Notes: a model not told the origin generated them from the sequence alone. Positions 8,062-15,659 are shown, counted from the first letter of the stretch. The stretch is 25,826 nt of DNA from Salibaculum sp031581025 (GCF_031581025.1 NZ_JAVLCA010000036.1), one strand, 5' to 3'. A program made the numbers and translations.

Positions 8062-8513
8062 CTATTCCGCGGCGTCCTTGCCCTTCATGAGCCGGTCGGC
8101 TTTCTTGCGCAACAGCACCGAGCGCAGATCGTGCATGGCCAGCAGCAACGCGTCGGTGACATCCTCAAGCTGGTCATCCGTCGCCTTGGACTGCGCCCAT
8201 TGGGTGGTCAGGTTCAGGTGGTCGATGGCGCGGTGGATGTCGTCAACCCTGCGCCAGGCAGCGTCGCGCTGCGTTCGGCCATCCAGTCAGGGATCACGGC
8301 CAGGTCCGCCTCGTCGAGGGTCCGGTCGCCCTGTGCCTTGATCTGGCCGTTGTTGATGTTCACGACCGCGATCTGATCCATCTCGATCCGGCGCTGGCGG
8401 TTCTCGGTGTCGACCTTGAAGACAGCCGCCCCGTTTTCCTTGACGCGGAAGTAATACTGGCAGACTCTGCGCCCATCTTTGCCTCGTCCCTCTCGGCCAC
8501 CGCCACGCGGCAT
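8062..8513 (-). pseudogene. Conserved hypothetical gene, frameshifted
   Basis: The minus-strand reading starts MPRGGGREGRGKDGRRVCQYYFRVKEN and continues through FKVDTENRQRRIEMDQIAVV and DEADLAVIPDWMAERSA, then degrades and stops at 8214. Another frame picks up clean protein-like sequence, VDDIHRAIDHLNLTTQWAQS to LRSVLLRKKADRLMKGKDAAE, ending with TAG at 8062. That second frame has an in-frame TGA at 8287-8289 and no ATG, GTG or TTG before the conserved part, so it is not an independent gene. The total span is 452 bases, one short of a multiple of three, which fits a single-base deletion near 8250-8270. The intact product would be about 150 residues of unknown function, with a basic C-terminus. 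It lies 50 bases downstream of the aminotransferase. A sequencing error is an equally simple explanation. Confidence 0.72.
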
Positions 8514-8563
8514 TGCGGCAAAGCTAGCAGACCGACGCGCGCCGCGCCAGAACTCCGGTGGCC

Positions 8564-9766
8564 TCAGCGCAGGCCCTCGCAGAAGCTTTGGATCCGGGCA
8601 CAGGCCTCTTGCAGCGTGGCGTCATCCGTCGCGTAGCTGACGCGGAAATTCGGCGACAGGCCGAAAGCCGCGCCAAAGACCACGGCGACGCCGGTTTCCT
8701 CCAGCAGGGCAGTGGCGAAATCCTCATCCGTGGCGATCCGCTCGCCGCCCGCGCTGGTCTTGCCGATGCAGCCCACGATGGACGGGTAGACGTAAAAGGC
8801 GCCCTCGGGCGTCGGGCAGTCGATCCCCCGCGCGGCATTGAGCATCCCCACCACCAGATCGCGGCGCCGCACGAAGGCGCGGTTGTTCTCGGCGATGAAA
8901 TCATGCGGGCCGTCCAGTGCCGCGACCGCCGCCCATTGCGAGATCGAACAGGGGTTCGAGGTGCTTTGCGACTGCACCTTGCGCATGGCCGCGATCAGCG
9001 GCTCGGGCCCGGCGGCATAGCCGATGCGCCAGCCCGTCATGCAATAGGCCTTGGAGACGCCGTTGACCGTCAGTGTCCGGTCATGGAGCCGCGGTTCGAC
9101 CTGCGCCGGGGTGCAGAAGGTGAAAGCGTCATAGGCCAGGTGTTCGTACATGTCGTCGGTCATCACATGCACGTGGCGGTGGCGCAGCAGGACATCCGTG
9201 AGTGCCTGCAGTTCATCCCATGAATAGCCCGCCCCCGTGGGGTTGGAGGGCGAGTTGAACAGGACCCACTTGGTCCGCGGGGTGATCGCCGCCTCAAGCT
9301 GCCCGGCCGTGATCTTGTACCCGCGCGCCAGCGAGGCCGCGACCGTCACCGGGGTGCCGCCCGCCAGCAGCACCATGTCGGGGTAGCTGACCCAGTAGGG
9401 GGCGGGGATCACGACCTCGTCGCCCGGGTCCAGCGTCGCCATGAGCGCGTTGAACAGCACCTGTTTGCCGCCCGACGAGACCGAGACCTGCGCCGGCGCG
9501 TAGTCCAGCCCGTTGTCGCGCTTGAACTTGGCGCAGATCGCCCGTTTCAGCTCGGGTATGCCGTCAACGGGGGTATAGCGTGTCTTGCCATCTTCGATGG
9601 CGCGGATGCCGGCGGCGCGGATATGGGCGGGCGTGTCGAAATCCGGCTCGCCCGCCCCAAGGCCGATCACGTCGCGCCCGGCCGCGCGCAATTCGGCGGC
9701 GCGGGTCGTCACCGCGATTGTGGGCGACGGTTTGACACGGGCAAGTGTCGCGGAAAGCAAGGACAT
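8564..9766 (-). CDS. aspC: Aspartate aminotransferase (class I, subgroup I-gamma type)
   Basis: A 400-residue PLP-dependent aminotransferase, most like the aspartate/prephenate-type transaminases of alphaproteobacteria that interconvert aspartate plus 2-oxoglutarate with oxaloacetate plus glutamate. Landmarks include GLGAGEPDFDTPAHIRAA (35-52), the YTPVDGIPELKRAI segment (64-77), SNPTG with Asn175, DDMYEHL with Tyr207, and the Schiff-base lysine Lys239 in NGVSKAYCMTGWRIGY, followed by Arg247. The C-terminal FRVSYATDD carries the substrate carboxylate-binding arginine. The length matches the family. It has its own promoter (9802-9830). Some members also act on prephenate or aromatic amino acids, so exact specificity is open. 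Confidence 0.93.
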   Translation of the reverse strand: MSLLSATLARVKPSPTIAVTTRAAELRAAGRDVIGLGAGEPDFDTPAHIRAAGIRAIEDGKTRYTPVDGIPELKRAICAKFKRDNGLDYAPAQVSVSSGGKQVLFNALMATLDPGDEVVIPAPYWVSYPDMVLLAGGTPVTVAASLARGYKITAGQLEAAITPRTKWVLFNSPSNPTGAGYSWDELQALTDVLLRHRHVHVMTDDMYEHLAYDAFTFCTPAQVEPRLHDRTLTVNGVSKAYCMTGWRIGYAAGPEPLIAAMRKVQSQSTSNPCSISQWAAVAALDGPHDFIAENNRAFVRRRDLVVGMLNAARGIDCPTPEGAFYVYPSIVGCIGKTSAGGERIATDEDFATALLEETGVAVVFGAAFGLSPNFRVSYATDDATLQEACARIQSFCEGLR

Positions 9767-9780
9767 GGTCGGCCCCGGTT

Positions 9781-9809
9781 TTGAATTCCCCTGTGCGACG
9801 TGTCATAGG
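9781..9809 (+). promoter_or_regulatory. Predicted promoter of the XRE-sdhE operon
   Basis: TTGAAT (9781-9786), a 17-base spacer and CATAGG (9804-9809), about 35 bases before the XRE start. The -10 region is shared with the opposing aspC promoter. Confidence 0.42.
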
Positions 9810-9830
9810 TGTGCCGGAGCGAACAGACAA
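9802..9830 (-). promoter_or_regulatory. Predicted promoter of aspC
   Basis: On the minus strand TTGTCT (9830-9825), a 17-base spacer and TATGAC (9807-9802) give a good sigma-70-type promoter about 35 bases before the aspC start. Its -10 element overlaps that of the plus-strand promoter for the XRE gene. Confidence 0.45.
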
Positions 9831-9844
9831 GTTCAGAGGACCCC

Positions 9845-10243
9845 ATGACCGAAGATGAAAAGACCGAGTGGTTCAGCGCCGATACCGCCACCTTCGGCGA
9901 CAGGCTGGCCGCGGCGCGCGAATCCGTTTCGATGACCCAGAAGGACCTGGCCAAGAAGCTGGGCATCAAGCTGGGCACCCTGCGCAACTGGGAGGACGAC
10001 CTCAACGAGCCGCGCGCGAACAAGCTTCAGATGGTCTCGGGCATCCTCGGGGTCTCGATCGGCTGGCTGCTTACCGGTGAGGGCGAGGGCGTCGAGGCCC
10101 CCGCAGAGAGCCACGTGGAACCGGCCGACGTGCGCGCCATTCTCGCCGAGATGCGCGGGCTGCGCGCCCAGATCGCCCAGTCGGGCGAGAAGCTGTCGCA
10201 ACTGGAAAAACGCCTGCGCGCGGTGCTGAGTGACGTGACATGA
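9845..10243 (+). CDS. XRE-family helix-turn-helix regulator with C-terminal coiled coil
   Basis: A 132-residue cytoplasmic DNA-binding protein. Residues about 17-77 form a Cro/C1-type helix-turn-helix: FGDRLAAARESVSMTQKDLA, KKLGIKLGTLRNWEDD, then ILGVSIGWLLTGEG, the usual end of this domain. Residues 94-128 (VRAILAEMRGLRAQIAQSGE, KLSQLEKRLRAVL) have leucine/alanine spacing of a coiled coil and may mediate dimerisation. The start was chosen at MTEDEKTEW because GAGGA lies 5 bases upstream. The stop codon overlaps the sdhE start (ATGA), so both are translated from one message. The target is unknown; its own overlapping divergent promoter region is an obvious candidate. Confidence 0.9.
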   Translation: MTEDEKTEWFSADTATFGDRLAAARESVSMTQKDLAKKLGIKLGTLRNWEDDLNEPRANKLQMVSGILGVSIGWLLTGEGEGVEAPAESHVEPADVRAILAEMRGLRAQIAQSGEKLSQLEKRLRAVLSDVT

Positions 10244-10509
10244 CCGAGCAGGACGAGACGCGCCGCAAGCGGCTCTACATGCGGTCGATCCGGCGCGGCA
10301 TCAAGGAGATGGACCTGATCCTTGCCGCCTTTGCCGACAGGCACCTTGGGGACATGACCGCGGCCGAGCTGGATCTCTACGACCGCCTGCTGTCCGAGAA
10401 CGATCAGGATCTGTATCAATGGGTTTCGGGGCAGGTGGCGCCGCCTGATCCCTATACCGCGCTGGTGGCCCGCATCGCCAAGGGCGCGGCGGGCGTGACC
10501 CAACCCTGA
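10240..10509 (+). CDS. sdhE: FAD assembly factor SdhE (succinate dehydrogenase assembly factor 2)
   Basis: An 89-residue cytoplasmic protein that promotes covalent attachment of FAD to the succinate dehydrogenase flavoprotein subunit SdhA. The family's diagnostic RGxxE motif is present as RRGIKEMDLIL (residues 18-28), followed by the typical helical pattern ELDLYDRLLSENDQDLYQW (43-61). The length is normal. It overlaps the XRE regulator by ATGA. In many Rhodobacteraceae sdhE stands apart from the sdh operon, and no sdh genes are in the window. Confidence 0.93.
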   Translation: MTEQDETRRKRLYMRSIRRGIKEMDLILAAFADRHLGDMTAAELDLYDRLLSENDQDLYQWVSGQVAPPDPYTALVARIAKGAAGVTQP

Positions 10510-10614
10510 CAGCGCCGCAGGCGGGCGCGCGCAGGAATTGCGGGGTGCTTAACCGATTGTTCGGCATTTGCATGCCATCTGGGACGTGCAACGGCACAGA
10601 ACGGAGGGTGTTGC

Positions 10615-11151
10615 ATGTCATTTCACAGGGTTCCCGACTCTGCCGAAGACACCGGCGCCGGGGCGGACGGGCAGACGCGCGCCTTCGATGCCGGGTTCAT
10701 GACCTCCTATCTTGAGACGCTGATGCTGGTGGAACGGCTGCACCGGCTGCTGCTCGATGTCATCAAGGATGAATTCGAACGGGTGGGCATCCTCGAGGTC
10801 AACGCGGTGCAGGCGCTCTTGATGTTCAACGTCGGCGACAACGAGGTCACGGCCGGCGAACTCAAGACGCGCGGCTACTACCAGGGCAGCAACGTCAGCT
10901 ACAACCTCAAGAAACTGGTCGAGATGGGCTACATGCACCACCAGCGCTGCGAGATCGACCGCCGCTCGGTGCGGGTGCGCCTGACTGCCAAGGGCCGCGG
11001 GGTCCGCGACATCGTCGCCGGTTTGTTCGGTAATCACGCGCGCGGATTGCAGGACCGCGCGGTGCTCAGCATGGACGGCATAGATGAGATCACGACGGCG
11101 CTGCGCCGGGTCGAACGCTACTGGTCCGACCAGATCCGATATATTTACTGA
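10615..11151 (+). CDS. MarR-family regulator, LdtR-like
   Basis: A 178-residue winged-helix regulator. The core from about residue 25 (FDAGFMTSYLETLMLVERLH) runs through NAVQALLMFNVGDNEVTAGE and the recognition region RGYYQGSNVSYNLKKLVEMG (86-105) to the wing CEIDRRSVRVRLTAKG (112-127). This strongly resembles the alphaproteobacterial LdtR group, which in rhizobia and Liberibacter controls an L,D-transpeptidase and cell-wall stress functions; the equivalence is from memory and not tested. The first 24 residues are low-complexity and probably disordered. The start is well supported by GGAGGG six bases upstream. An inverted repeat GGCAT-N4-ATGCC (10563-10576) lies about 40 bases before the gene and could be an autoregulatory site. 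Confidence 0.9.
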   Translation: MSFHRVPDSAEDTGAGADGQTRAFDAGFMTSYLETLMLVERLHRLLLDVIKDEFERVGILEVNAVQALLMFNVGDNEVTAGELKTRGYYQGSNVSYNLKKLVEMGYMHHQRCEIDRRSVRVRLTAKGRGVRDIVAGLFGNHARGLQDRAVLSMDGIDEITTALRRVERYWSDQIRYIY

Positions 11152-11228
11152 CCGGTCAGAGGGGCAGCGATCTCCGACGCGGATGCGCGCGGGGCGCTCG
11201 CCTGGTGACACCACGCCCCGGTGGGGAC

Positions 11229-11248
11229 ACGGCGCATGGATGCGCCGT
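11229..11248. repeat. Inverted repeat upstream of the AttE-like gene
   Basis: ACGGCGCAT (11229-11237) and ATGCGCCGT (11240-11248) are perfect 9-base arms separated by GG. GTGGG (11221-11225) and CCCAC (11249-11253) extend the symmetry with a three-base bulge. It lies in the 189-base gap between the LdtR-like gene and the ABC operon, 92 bases before the latter. No T run follows, so it could be an operator or an RNA hairpin. Confidence 0.5.
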
Positions 11249-11340
11249 CCCACGCGCGGTTGATCGCGCCTGCGCCACGGGAAATTTTCGCCTTTCAATC
11301 GCGCCCCCGTGTCATACCTTTCGGCCGGAAAGGGGCGCGC

Positions 11341-11997
11341 ATGTTGCTGGAGGTCGAGAACCTGTCGAAATCCTATCCCGGCCCCGAGGGGCCGGTGCCC
11401 GTTTTGCGCGGCGTGGACCTGCAACTGCGGGCGGGCGAAACGCTCGCCCTGCGGGGCGAGTCCGGGTCGGGCAAGAGCACGCTTTTGCACCTGGCCGGCG
11501 GGCTGGACCGGGCCGACGGAGGCCGTATCACCATTGACGGTCGGCAGGTCACCGGGCTGGACGATGCCGGCCGCGCGGCCCTGCGGCGCGGCACGGTGGG
11601 CATCGTCTTTCAGCAGTTCAACCTGATCCCGTCGCTGACCGTCGGTGCGAACATTGCCTTTCAGGCCAGGCTGGCGGGGCGGCACGACGTCGCAGGCGCG
11701 GCGCGACTGGCCGAGGCGCTGGGCCTGACCGCGCAGCTGAGGAAATACCCCGAACAGTTGTCCGGCGGACAGCAGCAGCGCGTCGCCATCGCCCGCACGC
11801 TGGCCGCGCGGCCCGCGCTTGTTCTGGCCGATGAACCCACCGGCAACCTTGACGAGGCGACGGCCACGGTGGTGCTGGACCAGATGCTGGCGCTGGTCGC
11901 CGAAACCGGCGCGGCGCTGATGATGGTGACCCATTCGCCGGACCTGGCCGGGCGACTCGGGCGGCAGGTGAATCTGCGGCAGGGGCGTCTGGCATGA
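11341..11997 (+). CDS. ABC transporter ATP-binding protein (AttE/LolD-like)
   Basis: A 218-residue ATPase subunit that would drive the adjacent FtsX-type permease. All ABC motifs are intact: Walker A GESGSGKST (39-47), Q-loop FQQFNLIPSLT (90-100), signature LSGGQQQRVAIART (140-153), Walker B LVLADEPTGNLD (160-171) and the switch histidine in MVTHSPDLAG (195-204). The pattern is that of the MacB/LolD group rather than importers, and there is no periplasmic binding protein nearby. The start was chosen at MLLEVENLSKSY, preceded by GGAAAGGGG; an upstream in-frame ATG at 11221 yields unlikely sequence. The stop overlaps the permease start by ATGA. Confidence 0.94.
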   Translation: MLLEVENLSKSYPGPEGPVPVLRGVDLQLRAGETLALRGESGSGKSTLLHLAGGLDRADGGRITIDGRQVTGLDDAGRAALRRGTVGIVFQQFNLIPSLTVGANIAFQARLAGRHDVAGAARLAEALGLTAQLRKYPEQLSGGQQQRVAIARTLAARPALVLADEPTGNLDEATATVVLDQMLALVAETGAALMMVTHSPDLAGRLGRQVNLRQGRLA

Positions 11998-14396
11998 CGC
12001 GCGCGGGGCTTGCCGCGCTCTGGTCCCACTGGCGGCGCAACCCGCTGCAGCTTTTCACGCTGGTGGCCGGGCTGGCGCTGGCCACCGCGCTCTGGTCCGG
12101 GGTTCAGGCGTTGAACGCGCAGGCGCGCGCCAGTTATGACGCCGCGGCGGCCGTGCTGGGCGAGGGCCGCCATGACCAGCTTGTGCCGCGCGCCGGGGAC
12201 AGCATCCCGCAGGACACCTACCTGACGCTGCGCCGGGCGGGCTGGCAGGTCTCGCCGGTTCTGGAAGGCCGGCTTCAGGCCGGGCAGACCCGGGTGCGGC
12301 TGGTGGGGATCGATCCGCTGACAGCACCGGGTGGCGTCGGGCCGATGACCCGCAGCGACCAGGCCACGCTGCCCGCCTTTCTGTCCGAGGGTGTTGTCTT
12401 TGCCCATCCCGGAGCCGCGGCAGCGCTGGCCGACACCGTTGCGCAGCGGGTGATCGCCGACCCCGGCCTTGCGGCCGACACCGCGATCACGGATATCGGC
12501 GTGGCGCAGCGCCTGCTGGGCCGCGATGACCTCAGCCGCCTGATCCTTGCCGAAACCCAGCCCATGGGCCGGCCCGATCTGGACACCCTGGCCCCGGATC
12601 TGATCCGGCGCGCGTCGCAGCAGGGTTCGGACATCGCGCAGTTGACCGACAGTTTCCACCTGAACCTGACGGCCTTTGGCCTGCTGAGTTTCGCAGTCGG
12701 CATCTTCATCGTTCACGGCGCAATCGGCCTGGCCTTCGAACAGCGCCGCGCCATGATCCGCACCCTGCGCACGCTGGGCCTGTCGCTGCGTCGGCTGATG
12801 CTGCTGATGGGGCTGGAACTGGCGCTGATCGCGCTGCTGGCGGGCGGGATCGGCGTTGCGCTGGGCTATGTGCTGGCGGCCAGCCTGCTGCCGGATGTCG
12901 CCGCCACGCTGGAAGGGCTTTATGGCGCGCAGGTCGCGGGGGGATTGCAGCTTGATCCTGTCTGGTGGGGCTCCGGGTTGGGGATCGCATTGACTGGGGC
13001 CGCGCTGGCCGGGGCGGGCGCCTTCTGGAAAATCGCCCGGATGCCGGTGCTGGCCACGGGTGCGCGGGCCTGGGCCGTCACCGCGGGGCGCAGGCGGGGC
13101 TGGCAGGGCGGCGCGGCGCTGGGGCTGCTGGCGCTGGCCGGGCTGGGCACGTTGCTGGGCGGTGGGCTTGTCGCGGGCTTTGCCAGCCTGGCGTGCCTGC
13201 TGCTGGGCGCGGCGCTGGCGCTGCCGCTGGTGCTCGACCGGCTTCTGGCGCTTGGCGAGGAGCGCGCGCGGGGCGTGCGCACGCAGTGGTTCCTCGCCGA
13301 CACGCGCCAGCAGTTGCCGGGTCTGAGCCTCGCGCTCATGGCGCTGCTGCTGGCGATGGCGGCGAACATCGGGGTCTCGACCATGGTGTCGAGTTTCCGG
13401 ATGACCTTCACCGGGTTTCTCGATCAGCGCCTCTTTGCAGACCTTTACGTCGCGGCCGAGGACAGGGCCCAGGGCGCGGCCTTGGAGGATTTCGTTCAAG
13501 ACCGGGCCGAGGCGGTCCTGCCGATCCAGTGGGTCGACACGCGGATCGCGGGCCAGCCGGCGGAAATTTATGGCACGCGGGTCGCCCCGGCCTACGCCGA
13601 GAACTGGCGTTTCATCGCGCAGGAGGGCGCTGACAGCGCCGTCTGGGACCGTGTCGCGGCGGGCGCAGCGGCGATCGTGAACGAACAACTGGCCCGCCGC
13701 GCGGATCTTTGGCCTGGTGATCCGCTGCCCCTGGCGCCGGGACGGACCCTGCCCATCGCCGGGGTCATGGGCGACTACGGCAACCCGATCGGGCAGGTGA
13801 TCATCGGCGAGGGGCTGTTCCAGCGCCTTTTCCCCGACGCCGCGCCCGAGCGTTTCGGCGTGGTCACCGATGATTCCGGCGCCCTGCGTGCGGCCTTGGA
13901 GGGCGACTTCGGGCTTGCCCCCGGTCAGATCACCGACCAGGCAGCCCTCAAGGATTTTTCCCTGCAGGTCTTCGAACGGACCTTCACGGTGACGGCGGCA
14001 CTGAATGTCTTGACGCTGGCGGTGGCGGGCTTTGCCATCCTGATGAGCCTGCTGACCCTGGCTGCCATGCGGGTGCCGCAACTGGCCCCGGCCTGGGCGC
14101 TCGGACTGACGCGCGCCAGTCTCGGCCGGCTGGAACTGCTGCGCGCGGTGGTGCTGGCGGCGCTGACGCTGCTGGTGGCGTTGCCGCTGGGGCTGGCGCT
14201 GGCCTGGATGCTGCTGGCCGTGATCAATGTCGAAGCCTTCGGTTGGCGCCTGCCGATGTTCCTGTTCCCCGGTGACTATGCGGCGCTGGGGGGCTTTGCC
14301 CTTCTGGCGGCCCTGCTCGCTGCGCTCTGGCCCGCGTGGCGGCTGGCGCGCACACCCCCCTCGGAGCTGCTCAAGGTGTTTGCCAATGAGGCGTGA
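11994..14396 (+). CDS. ABC transporter permease with two FtsX domains (AttF/G-like)
   Basis: An 800-residue inner-membrane permease. An N-terminal membrane segment (about 18-40) is followed by a periplasmic region, then a first FtsX bundle at about 225-350 (LTAFGLLSFAVGIFIVHGAI, RRLMLLMGLELALIALLAGG). Further segments lie at about 375-412, and a second periplasmic domain (about 430-660) precedes a C-terminal FtsX bundle (about 668-790). This is the layout of large 8-10-TM permeases of the MacB/LolC superfamily that act on envelope lipids or lipoproteins instead of importing solutes. Agrobacterium AttF and AttG are separate; here one polypeptide carries both halves. It overlaps the ATPase gene upstream (ATGA) and the exported protein downstream (11 bases). 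Confidence 0.92.
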   Translation: MTRAGLAALWSHWRRNPLQLFTLVAGLALATALWSGVQALNAQARASYDAAAAVLGEGRHDQLVPRAGDSIPQDTYLTLRRAGWQVSPVLEGRLQAGQTRVRLVGIDPLTAPGGVGPMTRSDQATLPAFLSEGVVFAHPGAAAALADTVAQRVIADPGLAADTAITDIGVAQRLLGRDDLSRLILAETQPMGRPDLDTLAPDLIRRASQQGSDIAQLTDSFHLNLTAFGLLSFAVGIFIVHGAIGLAFEQRRAMIRTLRTLGLSLRRLMLLMGLELALIALLAGGIGVALGYVLAASLLPDVAATLEGLYGAQVAGGLQLDPVWWGSGLGIALTGAALAGAGAFWKIARMPVLATGARAWAVTAGRRRGWQGGAALGLLALAGLGTLLGGGLVAGFASLACLLLGAALALPLVLDRLLALGEERARGVRTQWFLADTRQQLPGLSLALMALLLAMAANIGVSTMVSSFRMTFTGFLDQRLFADLYVAAEDRAQGAALEDFVQDRAEAVLPIQWVDTRIAGQPAEIYGTRVAPAYAENWRFIAQEGADSAVWDRVAAGAAAIVNEQLARRADLWPGDPLPLAPGRTLPIAGVMGDYGNPIGQVIIGEGLFQRLFPDAAPERFGVVTDDSGALRAALEGDFGLAPGQITDQAALKDFSLQVFERTFTVTAALNVLTLAVAGFAILMSLLTLAAMRVPQLAPAWALGLTRASLGRLELLRAVVLAALTLLVALPLGLALAWMLLAVINVEAFGWRLPMFLFPGDYAALGGFALLAALLAALWPAWRLARTPPSELLKVFANEA

Positions 14397-15429
14397 TGCG
14401 ATCCTGGCCCTTCTGGCGATGCTGGCCCAACCCGCGCTTGGCCAGGGCTTTGCGGGCATGGGCACCGAGGCCGAGGGATTTGCCATGCCCGCCCCGGAGC
14501 CGGTCTTCAACTTCCCTGCCGATCACGGGCCGCATCCGGACTATCGCATCGAATGGTGGTATCTGACCGCCAACCTGCAAGGGCCGGAGGGCACGCCTTA
14601 CGGGCTGCAATGGACCTTGTTCCGCTCGGCCCTTGCCCCGGGCGCGGGCCCGGGATGGTCCAGCCCGCAGGTCTGGTTCGCCCATGCCGCCGTGACCACG
14701 CCCGAGGATCACTACAGCACCGAGCGCTTTGCCCGGGGCGGCATAGGTCAGGCGGGGGTGCAGGCCGACCCCTTCGTCGCAAAAATCGACGATTGGCGGC
14801 TGGCGGGGCCGTCGCTGGACGATCTCGACCTGTCCGCCAGTGGCCCCGATTTCGCCTATGACATGGCGCTGCGGGCCGAGGGGCCACTGGTGTTCCACGG
14901 CGCGCAGGGCTATTCGGTCAAGTCGGACCAGGGGCAGGCGAGCTACTATTATTCACAGCCCTTCTACCGGATCGAGGGCACTCTGAGTTTGCCGGACGGT
15001 GAGGTGCCTGTGACCGGCTCTGCCTGGCTGGACCGCGAGTGGTCCTCGCAGCCGCTTGCGGCCGATCAAACGGGCTGGGACTGGTTCTCGCTGACCCTTG
15101 AGACCGGCGACAAACTCATGGCCTTTCAACTGCGCCAGCGGGACGGGACGACCTACAGTTCGGGGACGTGGATCGCGCCGGATGGCACCACAACCGCGCT
15201 GCCCGATGGCGCGATCACGACCGAGCCGCTGACGCAGACCGAAGTCGCCGGGCGGCAGGTGCCGACGCGCTGGCGGCTTGCCCTTCCCGCGCGGGGGATG
15301 GATGTGACCGTCGCTGCCCTCAATCCCGCGGCCTGGATGGGGGTCAGCGTGCCCTACTGGGAGGGTCCGGTGACGGTCAGCGGCAGCCATGACGGCACCG
15401 GGTATCTGGAAATGACCGGCTACGAGTGA
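14386..15429 (+). CDS. Exported CrtC/AttH-like (lipocalin-like) protein
   Basis: A 347-residue protein with a signal peptide (MRRDAILALLAMLAQPALG/Q). The body matches the CrtC/AttH family, a tandem lipocalin-like fold: FPADHGPHPDYRIEWWYLTA near residues 43-62, WFAHAAVTTPEDHYSTERF, then TGSAWLDREWSSQPLA and GWDWFSLTLETGDKLMAFQL. CrtC itself hydrates carotenoids, but the pairing with an ABC ATPase and FtsX permease fits AttH of the Agrobacterium att locus, so an envelope role is more likely than carotenoid hydration. The conserved WDWF and LDREW segments are intact. It starts 11 bases inside the permease gene. Databases sometimes label such proteins as transport permeases, which the sequence does not support. 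Confidence 0.88.
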   Translation: MRRDAILALLAMLAQPALGQGFAGMGTEAEGFAMPAPEPVFNFPADHGPHPDYRIEWWYLTANLQGPEGTPYGLQWTLFRSALAPGAGPGWSSPQVWFAHAAVTTPEDHYSTERFARGGIGQAGVQADPFVAKIDDWRLAGPSLDDLDLSASGPDFAYDMALRAEGPLVFHGAQGYSVKSDQGQASYYYSQPFYRIEGTLSLPDGEVPVTGSAWLDREWSSQPLAADQTGWDWFSLTLETGDKLMAFQLRQRDGTTYSSGTWIAPDGTTTALPDGAITTEPLTQTEVAGRQVPTRWRLALPARGMDVTVAALNPAAWMGVSVPYWEGPVTVSGSHDGTGYLEMTGYE

Positions 15430-15445
15430 CAGGGCAACGACCGGC

Positions 15446-15479
15446 AAAAACGGGCCCTGCGCCCGCAGCGCAAGGCCCG
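15446..15479 (-). terminator. Intrinsic terminator, minus strand
   Basis: CGGGCC (15451-15456) pairs with GGCCCG (15474-15479) and, after one mismatch, TGCGC (15458-15462) pairs with GCGCA (15468-15472) around a 5-base loop. On the minus strand this 11-bp stem is followed at once by TTTTT (15450-15446). On the plus strand there is no T run. No minus-strand gene is evident upstream of it. Confidence 0.6.
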
Positions 15480-15569
15480 CACCGTTACCCGGATGCTCGT
15501 CAACGCACTGGTTGCCGACAGATCGGGCGCCCGCTGCCGGGCGCCCGCAACGACCCTCGCAGCGCGAGG
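15446..15569 (-). ncRNA. Candidate small RNA (three consecutive hairpins ending in a terminator)
   Basis: In the 230-base gap between the AttH-like gene and the transglycosylase, the minus strand would form three hairpins in order: 15569-15555 (6-bp stem, loop of three), 15547-15524 (9-bp stem CGGGCGCCC/GGGCGCCCG, loop of six) and the terminator at 15479-15446. No convincing protein lies on either strand here, and I could not find a good promoter on the minus strand, so the 5' end is unknown. Confidence 0.3.
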
Positions 15570-15621
15570 TTACGATTGTGCGAACGCCCGGCAAGGATCA
15601 GCCTGTGACGCGAATGGTCGA

Positions 15622-15650
15622 TTGCCGGGCCCGCGCGGGCGGCATAGCGT
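15622..15650 (+). promoter_or_regulatory. Predicted promoter of the lytic transglycosylase gene, with a palindrome in the spacer
   Basis: TTGCCG (15622-15627) and TAGCGT (15645-15650) are 17 bases apart. The ATG follows 10 bases later with no Shine-Dalgarno, so the message may be nearly leaderless. The spacer contains a perfect 12-bp palindrome, GCCCGCGCGGGC (15629-15640), where a repressor could bind. Confidence 0.35.
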
Positions 15651-15659
15651 GTCATCGCA

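Noticed and set aside
10549..10563. TTAA-N7-TTCG resembling a CtrA site upstream of the LdtR-like gene.
   Set aside because: Only the left half matches TTAA; the right half is TTCG, so the match is too weak.
11149..11158. Ten-base palindrome TGACCGGTCA over the LdtR-like stop codon.
   Set aside because: Short, overlaps coding sequence and has no T run; not enough to call a terminator or operator.
14386..15429. Calling the CrtC-like protein a carotenoid hydratase.
   Set aside because: It is exported and co-encoded with an ABC ATPase and FtsX permease, and no carotenoid genes are in the window.
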